Assembly (NCBI GenBank): GCA_016213205.1
Contig: JACRAZ010000040.1
Coordinates: 1 to 64,000 of the forward strand
Direction: 5' to 3'
Source of the DNA: Burkholderiales bacterium
Lineage (GTDB): Bacteria > Pseudomonadota > Gammaproteobacteria > Burkholderiales > Burkholderiaceae_C
DNA length: 64,000 bases
Below the pieces are notes generated by a model. That model was not told the DNA's origin and did not search any database. It worked only from the letters and a program-made list of their open reading frames with translations. The stretch's first letter is position 1. Every line of letters starts with the position of its first letter. Position numbers and translations under genes: made by a program. This document shows positions 7,476 to 15,898 of the stretch, piece after piece.

Positions 7476-8695
7476 AGCGACGTCTTTTGCTCGGCAGCGC
7501 GGCCGCGTGGCCCGTGGCACAGGCGCTGGCGCAGGCCGACGCCGCGCCCCAGGCGGCCTGGCTGGTGCTGGAACACCAGGGCCGCCAGCTCGCCTGGCTG
7601 GACCGCGACGGCCGCCGGATCGCGCAGCTGGACTGCCCGCAGCCGCTGCGCGGCAGCCTGCGCTTCAGCGCCGACCGCCGCCGTGCGGCGTGTGCCTCGG
7701 ATGCCGGCTGGCTGGGCCTGCTGGACTTGCCAAGCGCGCGCTGGCTGGCCCAGGCCGAGGGGGGTGGCCGCCTGGGCGACTTTGACCTCAGCGCCGATGG
7801 GCACTGGCTGATGGCCGGCTGGGCCGAGCCCGCGCTCGCGCGGCTGTTCGACGCCGCGCTGCAGCCGGTGCGGCAGTGGCCCATCGCCAGCGCCGACGGC
7901 CGCCTGCAGGCCCCAGTGGCCTGCGTGGCAGCGGCCACCGCGCGGCGCAGCTTCGTGCTGGCGCCGGCCACGCTGGCGCAGCTGTGGGAGATCTCGCACG
8001 ACCCCCGGGCCGAGGATTTCTACGAAGGCCTGGTGCACGATTTCCGCATGGGCGAAGGCGTGCCCAAGCGCGGCTACCTGAACCCGCGCCGCACCCTGCT
8101 GCCACTGCCGCTGGAGCGCCTGTGGTTCGACCACGAGCACACCGAAATCGTGGCCACGCCGCAGCCCGCGGCCGCCGGCGGGGCCGAGGCCGCGGCGGTG
8201 CTGCAGGTGGTGCACCTGGACGTGCGACGGCGCATTGCCACGGTGCCGCTGACGGGCGCGCCCGACCCCGCCGCCGCGCTGGCCCTGGTGCATGACGGGC
8301 GCCGCCTGCTGGCGGTTCCCAACCGCACCCGACCGGTGCTCGACCTGCTGGACATGGCCACCTGGCGGCCGGCCCGTCAGCTGGCGCTGCCCGCGCCCTG
8401 CCAGCGCTTGCGCGCCGAACCCGATGGCCGCCACCTTTGGCTGTTGCCCGGCCCCGGCAGCCCGGCGGGTGCCCATCGCCTGGACAGCCACAGCCTGGCC
8501 CTGCGGCCACTGCCGCCGGCGCTGGCGGACACGCTGGCCCAGGCCCGCGAGGTCCGCTTCGCCGCCGACGGCCAGGCCCTGCTGGCCATCGCCGGCCCGG
8601 CCGCCGACCGCCTGCTGCTGGCCGACACCCGGCACGACACGCCGCCGAAAGTGCTGCCCAGCCTGCAGGCGGTGGCCGTGCACGCGCTGCGCTGA
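7472..8695 (+). CDS. NirN/NirF-like beta-propeller protein without heme c domain
   Basis: The 407-residue secreted protein begins MKRRLLLGSAAAWPVAQ, a signal-like leader, and continues as a chain of propeller repeats. The region WEISHDP followed by DFRMGEG and PLPLERLWFDHEH parallels the same part of NirN (WEVSYDP...LDDFFFDQSYRH) encoded at 14280, so it belongs to the d1-type propeller group. It has no CXXCH. NirF (9246) is a separate, better-matching gene, so this is an extra, divergent paralogue. Possible roles are heme d1 storage, transfer to NirS, or a structural part with the upstream haem and copper proteins. The function is unassigned. Confidence 0.6.
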   Translation: MKRRLLLGSAAAWPVAQALAQADAAPQAAWLVLEHQGRQLAWLDRDGRRIAQLDCPQPLRGSLRFSADRRRAACASDAGWLGLLDLPSARWLAQAEGGGRLGDFDLSADGHWLMAGWAEPALARLFDAALQPVRQWPIASADGRLQAPVACVAAATARRSFVLAPATLAQLWEISHDPRAEDFYEGLVHDFRMGEGVPKRGYLNPRRTLLPLPLERLWFDHEHTEIVATPQPAAAGGAEAAAVLQVVHLDVRRRIATVPLTGAPDPAAALALVHDGRRLLAVPNRTRPVLDLLDMATWRPARQLALPAPCQRLRAEPDGRHLWLLPGPGSPAGAHRLDSHSLALRPLPPALADTLAQAREVRFAADGQALLAIAGPAADRLLLADTRHDTPPKVLPSLQAVAVHALR

Positions 8696-8798
8696 GCCGC
8701 AGGCCAGGGGCCGGCACGGCGACGTGCCGCGTTGCTCGCGCAATAGGCGCAGGCGCACGGCGCGCGGCGCCCTGCGCACCTGCAAGGAAGTGTCAGGC

Positions 8799-8812
8799 TT
8801 GACTCAGTTCAA
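8799..8812 (+). promoter_or_regulatory. FNR/DNR box with class II promoter upstream of nirC
   Basis: TTGACTCAGTTCAA is a near-perfect 5-4-5 dyad. A -10 candidate, CAGAGT at 8835-8840, starts 22 nt after the box, putting the box centre about 41.5 bp before the predicted start site (about 8847), which is the classic FNR class II layout. The box lies in the 200-nt gap between 8695 and 8896 and would start the nirC-nirF-nirDL-nirG-nirH-nirJ transcript. Confidence 0.8.
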
Positions 8813-8895
8813 GGACACCCGGGACCCCGGCGCGCAGAGTCGGCCACCGTGATGCTGCGGCGTTTCGCTGGCGTCGCACACAGGAGACCAGCGCC

Positions 8896-9249
8896 TTGCC
8901 ACCGACCCGTCGCCCGCTTGCCCGCGCCGCCGCCCTGGGCCTGATCGCCCTGGCGAGCGCCGTTGCCGCGCAGGACGTTTCGCCCGAACGGGCCCAGCAA
9001 CTGGTGCGCATGGTGCGCCAGGATTGCGGCTCCTGCCACGGCATGCGGCTCAGCGGCGGCCTGGGCCCCGCCATCACGCGCGAGGCGCTGGCCGACAAGC
9101 CGCTGGATTCGATGGCCGCCACCATTTACAACGGCCGGCCCGGCACCCCCATGCCCGGCTGGCGCACGATGCTCAGCGAAGCCGATGCGCGCTGGATCGC
9201 CGAGCGGCTGGCGCAGGGATTCCCTGACGAACAAAAGGTGCGGCCATGA
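8896..9249 (+). CDS. nirC: NirC, periplasmic cytochrome c55X
   Basis: A small mono-heme cytochrome of 117 residues: signal peptide to about AVAAQ (25), CGSCH at 44-48, and a Met ligand candidate in PGTPMPGW. In other denitrifiers NirC serves as an electron donor to NirS or in the last steps of heme d1 making. The start is TTG at 8896, supported by AGGAGA at 8882-8887; no better start was seen. Its stop overlaps nirF by four bases. Confidence 0.87.
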   Translation: MPPTRRPLARAAALGLIALASAVAAQDVSPERAQQLVRMVRQDCGSCHGMRLSGGLGPAITREALADKPLDSMAATIYNGRPGTPMPGWRTMLSEADARWIAERLAQGFPDEQKVRP

Positions 9250-10448
9250 AGCGACGCCATCTGCTCGAGTGGATGGGCGCCACCGCCACGCTGCCGCTGC
9301 TGCCCGCCTGCGCCACCGCCCCCGCCCCGACGCCCGCCCTCGTGGGCACCGGCGACCTGGGGGTCGTGATCGAGCGTGCGCGCGGCACGCTGGCGCTGGT
9401 GAACACCAGCACGCGCAGCCTGCTGGCCGAGGTGGCCGGCCTGGGCGACCTGTCGCACGCCTCGGTCGTGTTCTCGCGTGATGGCGCGTCGGCCTATGTG
9501 TTCGGCCGTGACGGCGCGCTCACCAAGGTGAACCTGCTCGCCCGCCGCATCGAGGCCCGCGTGATGCAGGCCGGCAACTCCATCGGCGGCGCCATCTCGG
9601 CCGACGGCACGCTGGTGGCCGCGCAGAACTACACACCCGGCGGCGTGAAGGTGTTCGACGCGAAGACGCTCGAGCTCGTGGCCGACATCCCCGCCGCCCA
9701 TGGCAACGGCCAGCTCTCGCGCGTGGTGGGCCTGGTCGACCTGCCCGGCCGCCGCTTCGCCTTCAGCCTGTTCGATGCCAACGCGATCTGGATCGCCGAC
9801 CTCTCGGGCGACGCACGCCAGCCCCGGCTGACCAAGTTCGAGGACATCGGCCGCCAGCCCTACGACGCGCTGGTCACACCCGACGGCCGGCACTACATCG
9901 CGGGCCTGTTCGGCGAGGACGGCCTGGCGCTGCTGGACCTGTGGGCCGCAAAGCCGCAGGTGCGCCGCATCCTCGGCGGCTATGGCCGAGGGCAGCAGCC
10001 GCTGCCGGTGTTCAAGATGCCGCACCTGCGCGGCTGGGCCGTGGCCGGACGCCGCGCCTACCTGCCGGCCATCGGCCGCCACGAGGTGCTGGTGGTCGAC
10101 ACCGACACCTGGGCCGAGGTGGGCCGCATCCCGGTGGCCGGGCAGCCGGTGTTCGTGATGGCGCGGCCTGACGGCCGTCAAGTGTGGGTGAACTTCGCGG
10201 TGCCAGACTACGACCGCGTTCAAGTGATCGACACCCTCACCCAACGCATCGTCACCACGCTGCAGCCCGGCAAGGCCGTGCTGCACATGGAGTTCACGCC
10301 GCGCGGCGAGGCGGTGTGGATCTCCGCCCGCGACGCCAATCGCGTGGTGGTGCTCGATACGCAGGACTTCCGCACGCTGGCCACGCTGGATGTCGATGCG
10401 CCCAGCGGCATCTTCTTCACCGCCCGCGCCGCGCGGATGGGGTTCTGA
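9246..10448 (+). CDS. nirF: NirF, heme d1 biosynthesis propeller protein (lipoprotein)
   Basis: The 400-residue d1-propeller protein is required for periplasmic heme d1 maturation. In Paracoccus it acts as a dehydrogenase-like protein binding a d1 precursor, before NirN. The N-terminus has a lipobox LPAC with C22 as the lipidation site, so it is probably anchored to a membrane facing the periplasm. It lacks a heme c domain. Characteristic runs are GRDGALTKV, AQNYTPGGVKVFDAKTLE and FKMPHLRGWAVAGR. The start overlaps the nirC stop (ATGA). Confidence 0.94.
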   Translation: MKRRHLLEWMGATATLPLLPACATAPAPTPALVGTGDLGVVIERARGTLALVNTSTRSLLAEVAGLGDLSHASVVFSRDGASAYVFGRDGALTKVNLLARRIEARVMQAGNSIGGAISADGTLVAAQNYTPGGVKVFDAKTLELVADIPAAHGNGQLSRVVGLVDLPGRRFAFSLFDANAIWIADLSGDARQPRLTKFEDIGRQPYDALVTPDGRHYIAGLFGEDGLALLDLWAAKPQVRRILGGYGRGQQPLPVFKMPHLRGWAVAGRRAYLPAIGRHEVLVVDTDTWAEVGRIPVAGQPVFVMARPDGRQVWVNFAVPDYDRVQVIDTLTQRIVTTLQPGKAVLHMEFTPRGEAVWISARDANRVVVLDTQDFRTLATLDVDAPSGIFFTARAARMGF

Positions 10449-10453
10449 GCATC

Positions 10454-11482
10454 ATGGACGACTGGCGCCTCTCACTGCTCAACCGCTGGCAACACGGCTT
10501 CCCGCTCGAACGCGAGCCCTTCGGGGCGATCGGCCGCGCGCTGGGGCTGCCGGCGGCCACCGTGATCCAGGGCCTGCGCGAGCTGCGCGGCAACGGCGCG
10601 CTCAGCCGCATCGGCGGCGTGTTCGGCACCGGCACCGGCGGTGCGGCACTGCTGGCCGCGATGGCGGTGCCCACCGAGCGCCTCGAAGCGGTGGCCGCCA
10701 TCGTGTCGGCCCACCCGGGCGTGAACCACAACTACGAGCGCGAAAACCAGCACAACCTGTGGTTCGTGATGACCGGGCGCGATGCCGAGAGTGTCGAGTT
10801 CGGCATGCAGTCGCTGGAGCAGGCCACCGGCCTGCCCGCGCTGCGCCTGCGCATGGAGCGCGCCTACCGCATCGACCTGGGCTTCGACCTGCGGCGCAGC
10901 GTGTCGCCCGGCACCGCCGGCGGTGTGCGCCCCGGGCACACGCCGACCGCGCCCGTCACCCCGCCGCCGGTGGCCGATGCGCACTGGGCCCTGGCCGCCC
11001 TGGTGGAAGACGGCCTGCCGCTGATCCACCGCCCGTTCGATGCCTGGGGCGAGGCCCTGGGCAGCACCCCGCAGGCCGTGATCGGGCAACTGCAGCACTG
11101 GCTGCGCACCGGCACGCTCAAGCGCTTCGGCGCGGTGGTGCGGCACCACGAACTCGGCTTCACCGCCAACGCGATGACGGTGTTCGACGTGCCCGACGCG
11201 CTGGTGGACGGCTGCGGCGCCGCGCTGGCCCGCGCCCCGGGCGTGACCCTGTGCTACCGCCGCGAACGCGCGCGCGGCTGGCCCTACAACCTGTACTGCA
11301 TGGTGCACGGCCGCGACCGCGCCAGCGTGCGCGCGGCGCTGGCCGAGGCGATCCCCGCCTGCGGCCTGGAAGACCACCCGCGCGCGGTGCTGTTCTCGCG
11401 CCGGCGTTTCAAGCAGACCGGCGCGCGGCGCTTCCGCGACCTGCCGGCCAGCCAGACGGAGGCGCAGCGTGTCGCTGCCTGA
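10454..11482 (+). CDS. nirDL: fused NirD-NirL siroheme decarboxylase subunit
   Basis: Two AsnC/Lrp-like modules are joined in one 342-residue chain: NirD (about 1-150, containing HPGVNHNYEREN, where the histidine is an expected catalytic residue) and NirL (about 172-330, containing RRERARGWPYNLYCMVHG). A Gly/Thr/Pro linker at about 150-170 joins them. With NirG and NirH it decarboxylates the 12 and 18 propionates of siroheme to give 12,18-didecarboxysiroheme. A NirD-L fusion is known in several lineages. The ATG at 10454 is 5 nt past nirF; the nirG start lies inside its end. Confidence 0.93.
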   Translation: MDDWRLSLLNRWQHGFPLEREPFGAIGRALGLPAATVIQGLRELRGNGALSRIGGVFGTGTGGAALLAAMAVPTERLEAVAAIVSAHPGVNHNYERENQHNLWFVMTGRDAESVEFGMQSLEQATGLPALRLRMERAYRIDLGFDLRRSVSPGTAGGVRPGHTPTAPVTPPPVADAHWALAALVEDGLPLIHRPFDAWGEALGSTPQAVIGQLQHWLRTGTLKRFGAVVRHHELGFTANAMTVFDVPDALVDGCGAALARAPGVTLCYRRERARGWPYNLYCMVHGRDRASVRAALAEAIPACGLEDHPRAVLFSRRRFKQTGARRFRDLPASQTEAQRVAA

Positions 11483-12023
11483 ACCCGCCGGGCCACAGGG
11501 CGCGGCGCGCCGGCATGCCGTCGAGCACGCGCCGCTGCCGCTGGAAGCGGCCGACCTGCGCCTGATCGACCGGCTGCACGGTGGCTTTCCGCTGGTGGAC
11601 CGCCCGTTTGCCGCGGTGGCGCGCGAGTTCGGCATCAGCGAGGAACTGCTGATCGCACGGCTGCGCAACCTGCTGGCGCACGGCGTGCTCTCGCGCTTCG
11701 GGCCGCTGTTCCAGATCGAGCGTGTCGGCGGCCGCTTCGTGCTGGCCGCGATGCAGGTGCCGACCGAGCGCTTTGGCGAGATCACCACGCTGGTCAACGC
11801 GCACCCGGAGGTGGCCCACAACTACCGGCGCGAACATGCGCTGAACATGTGGTTCGTGGTGGCCACCGAAACCCCGGCCGAGGCCGATGCCGTGATCACC
11901 GCGATCGAGGCCGAAACCGGCCTCGCGGTGCTGGCCTTCCCGAAGGAACGCGAGTACTTCGTCGAGCTGCGCCTGCCGCTGGGCCCGCAGCACCCGCCCG
12001 GAGCCGCGCATGGAGCTGGATGA
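11469..12023 (+). CDS. nirG: NirG, siroheme decarboxylase subunit
   Basis: The 184-residue AsnC-like protein has a winged-helix half (FPLVDRPFAAVAREFGISEE, about 40-59) and a ferredoxin-like half with HPEVAHNYRREHALNMWFV. It resembles NirD more than NirL, which fits NirG. The GTG start at 11469 overlaps nirDL by 14 bases, and its end overlaps nirH by 14 bases. It works with NirDL and NirH on siroheme. Confidence 0.92.
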   Translation: MSLPEPAGPQGAARRHAVEHAPLPLEAADLRLIDRLHGGFPLVDRPFAAVAREFGISEELLIARLRNLLAHGVLSRFGPLFQIERVGGRFVLAAMQVPTERFGEITTLVNAHPEVAHNYRREHALNMWFVVATETPAEADAVITAIEAETGLAVLAFPKEREYFVELRLPLGPQHPPGAAHGAG

Positions 12024-12492
12024 ATTCGACCGTGCGCTGATCGCCGCCACCCAGGGCGGCCTGCCGCTGGTGGAGCGCCCCTACGAGGCCGTGGGCGCCA
12101 TGCTCGGCGTGCCCGGCGAGGTGGTGCGCGAGCGCCTGGGCCAGATGCTGGCCGATGGCCTGGTGCGCCGCATCGGCGCGGTACCCAACCACTACCGGCT
12201 GGGCTTCACCGCCAATGGCATGACGGTGTGGGACGTGGACGACGCGCGCGTGGACGAACTCGGCGCCCAGGTGGGTGCTCTGGCCGGCGTGAGCCACTGC
12301 TACCGCCGCCCGCGCCACCTGCCGCTGTGGCCCTACAACCTGTTCGCCATGCTGCACGGCCGCAGCCGCGACGAGGTGGCGCGCCAGGCACGCGAGGTAC
12401 AGGCCCTGCTGGGCACGGCCTGCCGCGGCCACGACGTCCTGTACTCCACCGAAATCCTGAAGAAGACGGGCCTGCGCCTGAAGGGTGAGTGA
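12010..12492 (+). CDS. nirH: NirH, siroheme decarboxylase subunit
   Basis: The 160-residue member of the NirDLGH group is most like NirL: GGLPLVERPYEAVGAMLG near the start, GFTANGMTVWDV in the middle, and HCYRRPRHLPLWPYNLFAM, which carries the conserved Tyr/Arg-rich active-site region. It completes the decarboxylase set. The ATG at 12010 overlaps the nirG end, and only 3 nt separate its stop from nirJ. Confidence 0.92.
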   Translation: MELDEFDRALIAATQGGLPLVERPYEAVGAMLGVPGEVVRERLGQMLADGLVRRIGAVPNHYRLGFTANGMTVWDVDDARVDELGAQVGALAGVSHCYRRPRHLPLWPYNLFAMLHGRSRDEVARQAREVQALLGTACRGHDVLYSTEILKKTGLRLKGE

Positions 12493-12495
12493 TCC

Positions 12496-13737
12496 ATGTT
12501 CCGCATCACGCAGTTCATGCATGAATTGGCGCTCGCCGCGCGCGAAGGCCGCTACCCGACGATCCGCAGCGCCCGGCCACCCGGCCCGGTGGTGATCTGG
12601 AACCTGATCCGGCGCTGCAACCTCACCTGCGCGCACTGCTACGCGCTGTCAGCCGACCACGACTACGCCGGCGAGCTGAGCCATGCCGAGGTCAACACGG
12701 TGATGGACGACCTGAAGGCCTACCGCGTGCCGGTGCTCATCCTCTCCGGCGGCGAGCCGCTGCTGCGGCCGGACCTGTTCGAGATCGCGGCGCGGGCCAA
12801 GGCGATGCGCTTCTACGTGGGCCTGTCGACCAACGGCACCCTGATCGATGCGCCGATGGCCGACCGCATCGCCGCGGCCGGCTTCAACTACGTGGGCATC
12901 AGCCTGGACGGCATCGCCGCCACGCACGACAAGTTCCGCCGCCTCGAGGGCGCCTACGAACGCAGCCTCGCCGGCATCCGCCTGCTGCATGCGCGCGGCG
13001 TGAAGGTGGGCCTGCGCTACACGATGACCGCGATGAACGCGCACGACCTGCCCGCGCTGCTGCAGCTGATGCGCGACGAGGGCGTGGACAAGTTCTACTT
13101 CTCGCACCTGAACTACGCCGGCCGCGGCAACATCCACCGCGCCAAGGACGCGCAGTTCGCCGCCACCCGTGACGCGCTGGACCTGCTGTTCGACCGCGCC
13201 TGGGACGCGGTGCAGCAGGGTCTGGACGAGGAATACGTCACCGGCAACAACGACGCCGACGGCCCCTGGCTGCTGCACTGGCTGCAGCGCCGCCACCCCA
13301 CGCTGCAGGCCCGCTTCGGGCAAGCGCTGCGCTCGCGCCTGGTGGCCTGGGGCGGCAATTCCTCCGGCGTCAACGTGGCCAACATCGACAACCTGGGCAA
13401 CGTGCACCCCGACACCATGTGGTGGCACCACACGCTGGGCAACGTGCGCGAGCGGCCGTTCTCGGCCATCTGGTCCGACGTGAGCGAGCCGCTGATGGCC
13501 GGCCTGAAGGCCCAGCCGCGGCCGGTGGAAGGCCGCTGCGCCGCCTGCGCCCACCGCGACATCTGCGGCGGCAACACCCGCGTGCGGGCCCAGCAGGTCA
13601 CCGGCAACCCGTGGGCCGAGGACCCTGGCTGTTATCTCACTGATGACGAGATCGGCGTGCAGGGCGGTGGCGAACGCGTCGCGCTCACGCCCTTTGCCGG
13701 CCGGCGGCGGGTGCCGGTGGCGGTGGTGGCCGAGTGA
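12496..13737 (+). CDS. nirJ: NirJ, radical SAM enzyme of heme d1 biosynthesis
   Basis: This 413-residue radical SAM protein removes the propionates of rings A and B on the route to heme d1. The SAM-cluster motif is C41-x3-C45-x2-C48 (CNLTCAHC), followed by the SAM-binding GGEP (ILSGGEPLLRPD). A C-terminal cysteine set (C348, C351, C357, C379) fits the second iron-sulfur cluster of NirJ. It is the last gene of the nirC-J transcript; a new FNR/DNR box starts 8 nt past its stop. Confidence 0.95.
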   Translation: MFRITQFMHELALAAREGRYPTIRSARPPGPVVIWNLIRRCNLTCAHCYALSADHDYAGELSHAEVNTVMDDLKAYRVPVLILSGGEPLLRPDLFEIAARAKAMRFYVGLSTNGTLIDAPMADRIAAAGFNYVGISLDGIAATHDKFRRLEGAYERSLAGIRLLHARGVKVGLRYTMTAMNAHDLPALLQLMRDEGVDKFYFSHLNYAGRGNIHRAKDAQFAATRDALDLLFDRAWDAVQQGLDEEYVTGNNDADGPWLLHWLQRRHPTLQARFGQALRSRLVAWGGNSSGVNVANIDNLGNVHPDTMWWHHTLGNVRERPFSAIWSDVSEPLMAGLKAQPRPVEGRCAACAHRDICGGNTRVRAQQVTGNPWAEDPGCYLTDDEIGVQGGGERVALTPFAGRRRVPVAVVAE

Positions 13738-13745
13738 TTCCGGAC

Positions 13746-13759
13746 TTGTACAAGATCAA
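13746..13759 (+). promoter_or_regulatory. FNR/DNR box with class II promoter upstream of cupin-nirN
   Basis: TTGTACAAGATCAA is a 5-4-5 dyad in the 90-nt gap after nirJ. A -10 candidate, TAGAGT at 13782-13787, begins exactly 22 nt after the box, the same gap as at nirC, so the start site should be near 13794. The unit served is the cupin gene and nirN. Confidence 0.8.
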
Positions 13760-13827
13760 GGCGTGGCCCGGGGCCGGTGCCTAGAGTGGTCCACGGCCGC
13801 CTCGCCAGGCGGCCGGGAAGGACCGTC

Positions 13828-14283
13828 ATGAAACCCCATCACCACCTCTTCTCGCATGCCCGCGCCGGCGCTGGCGCCCTGCTGGCCGCACTGGCCTGCC
13901 TGCCCGCGATGGCGCAAACCCCGCCCCCGGCCTCGCCCCAGGGCAGCGGCTTCGTCTCGGCGCCGCTGATCAGCGCACCGATCACCGGTGACGACGGCAA
14001 GGAAGCGGTGCTGGTCAGCGCCACCCTCGCGGTGGGCGCCGCCACGCCGGTGCACCGCCACCCCGGTGATTGCATCGGCACCGTGGTCGAAGGCACCATC
14101 GAGATGCGCATCCCCGGCCAGGAGCCCCGGCGCTACAACGCCGGCCAGGCCTACACCAGCGCCCGCGGCACCACGCACCAGCTGGTGAACGTGGGCACCA
14201 CGCCGGCACGCTTCCTGAACACCTTGCTGGTGGACAAGGGCAAGCCCCGCATCGAGCCGGTGGCCGCCCCGGAGGCCAAGTGA
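13828..14283 (+). CDS. secreted single-domain cupin
   Basis: The 151-residue protein has a signal peptide (cleavage near AMAQ-T, about 30) and one cupin barrel. The first cupin motif is PVHRHPGDCIGTVVEGTIE and the second GQAYTSARGTTHQLVNVG, with three possible metal-binding histidines (HRH and THQ). No enzyme class can be read from it. It is coupled to nirN (its TGA overlaps the nirN GTG by four bases) and shares the FNR/DNR promoter, so a role in periplasmic d1 or NirS handling is likely but unproven. Confidence 0.75.
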   Translation: MKPHHHLFSHARAGAGALLAALACLPAMAQTPPPASPQGSGFVSAPLISAPITGDDGKEAVLVSATLAVGAATPVHRHPGDCIGTVVEGTIEMRIPGQEPRRYNAGQAYTSARGTTHQLVNVGTTPARFLNTLLVDKGKPRIEPVAAPEAK

Positions 14284-15854
14284 AGCGCGACATCTCCCTG
14301 AACCGGCTGCGCGCCGGCCTGGCCTCGGCGCTGTGCGCGCTGGTGCTGCTGCCGGCGCACGCCGCCGACGCATCGGACCCTGCGGCGCTGTACCAGCAGC
14401 ACTGTGCCGCCTGCCATGGCCCGCAGCGCACCGGCCTGATGGGCCCGGCGCTGCTGCCCGAGAGCCTGGAACGCCTGCGCGCGCCGGAGGCCCTGAAGGT
14501 CATCACCCAGGGCCGCACCGCCACGCAGATGCCGCCGTTCCACGACAAGCTCAAGGCCGACGAGATCGCCGCGCTGGCCAAGTGGATCTACAGCCCGGTG
14601 AGCCCGGCGCCACGCTGGGCCGAGGACGACATCCGCGCCTCGCGCACGGCACAGGCCGATGCGGCCACGCTGCCGGCCAGGCCGAAGTGGTCCGCCGACC
14701 CGATGAACCTGTTCGTTGTCGTCGAGGGTGGCGACCACCATGTCTCGCTGGTCGATGGCGACAAGTTCACCCGCATCCACCGCTTCCCCAGCCGCTATGC
14801 GCTGCACGGCGGCCCGAAGTTCACGCCCGACGGGCGCTTCGTGTACTTCGGCTCGCGTGACGGCTGGATCACCAAGTACGACCTGTGGAACCTGGTGGTG
14901 GTGGCCGAGGTGCGCGCGGGGCTGAACATGCGCAACATCGCTGTCTCGGGCGATGGGCAGTGGGTGATGGCGGCCAACTACCTGCCGCACACGCTGGCGC
15001 TGTTCGATGCCGACCTGAACCTGCGCCGGACCTATGACACCCGCACGCTGGACGGCAAGCAGAGTTCACGCGTGTCGGCGGTGTACGACGCCACGCCGCG
15101 CAAGAGCTTTGTCGTGGCGCTGAAGGACATCGCCGAGGTCTGGGAGGTCTCCTACGACCCGCAGGCGCCCGGCACGCCGGCCCAGCCCGGCCCGTTCGAG
15201 GTGCGCCGCACGCAGCTGGACGAGCCGCTGGACGACTTCTTCTTCGACCAGAGCTACCGCCATGTGCTGGGCGCCACGCGGCCGAAGGCCACATCGGCGT
15301 CCGGGCCCCAGGCCGAAGGCCAGGCCAGCGCGCAGGTGGTCAACCTCGACATCCGCAAGAAGGTCACCGACCTCGCCATCGCCGGCATGCCGCACCTGGG
15401 CTCGGGCATCACCTTCGCCTGGAACGGCACCACGGTGCTGGCCAGCCCCAACCTCAAGGGCGGCGCCATCGACGTGATCGACATGAAGACCTGGCAGCCG
15501 GTGAAGACCATCCCGACGCCCGGCCCCGGCTTCTTCATGCGCAGCCACGAGAAGACGCGCTACGCCTGGACCGATTCGATGATGAGCCCCACGGCCCGGG
15601 ACACGCTGACGCTGATCGACAAGGCCACGCTGCAGGTGGCGGCCCAGGTGAAGGAGCCGGGCAAGACGCTGGCCCACATCGAGTTCACGAAGGACGGCCG
15701 CCACGCCCTGGCCAGCGTGTGGGAAATGGACGGCGCGCTGGTGGTCTACGACGCCACCACCCTCAAGGAAGTGGCCCGGCTGCCGATGAGCAAACCAGTG
15801 GGCAAGTACAACGTGTGGAACAAGATCACACGTTCGGAGGGCACTTCACACTGA
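14280..15854 (+). CDS. nirN: NirN, c-type cytochrome with d1 propeller (dihydro-heme d1 dehydrogenase)
   Basis: The 524-residue periplasmic protein is related to NirS. It has a signal peptide to about AHAAD (30), a heme c site CAACH at 42-46, then an eight-bladed d1-binding propeller ending in GKYNVWNKITRSEG, close to the NirS C-terminus. NirN oxidises the dihydro form to heme d1 in the last step and can hand the cofactor to NirS. The start is GTG at 14280. It is the last gene of the nir region; the subtilase starts 44 nt later. Confidence 0.93.
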   Translation: MKRDISLNRLRAGLASALCALVLLPAHAADASDPAALYQQHCAACHGPQRTGLMGPALLPESLERLRAPEALKVITQGRTATQMPPFHDKLKADEIAALAKWIYSPVSPAPRWAEDDIRASRTAQADAATLPARPKWSADPMNLFVVVEGGDHHVSLVDGDKFTRIHRFPSRYALHGGPKFTPDGRFVYFGSRDGWITKYDLWNLVVVAEVRAGLNMRNIAVSGDGQWVMAANYLPHTLALFDADLNLRRTYDTRTLDGKQSSRVSAVYDATPRKSFVVALKDIAEVWEVSYDPQAPGTPAQPGPFEVRRTQLDEPLDDFFFDQSYRHVLGATRPKATSASGPQAEGQASAQVVNLDIRKKVTDLAIAGMPHLGSGITFAWNGTTVLASPNLKGGAIDVIDMKTWQPVKTIPTPGPGFFMRSHEKTRYAWTDSMMSPTARDTLTLIDKATLQVAAQVKEPGKTLAHIEFTKDGRHALASVWEMDGALVVYDATTLKEVARLPMSKPVGKYNVWNKITRSEGTSH

Positions 15855-15898
15855 GGTGATCCACCCGGTATGCCCCGTTCCCCGGACGAGGCATCCCG

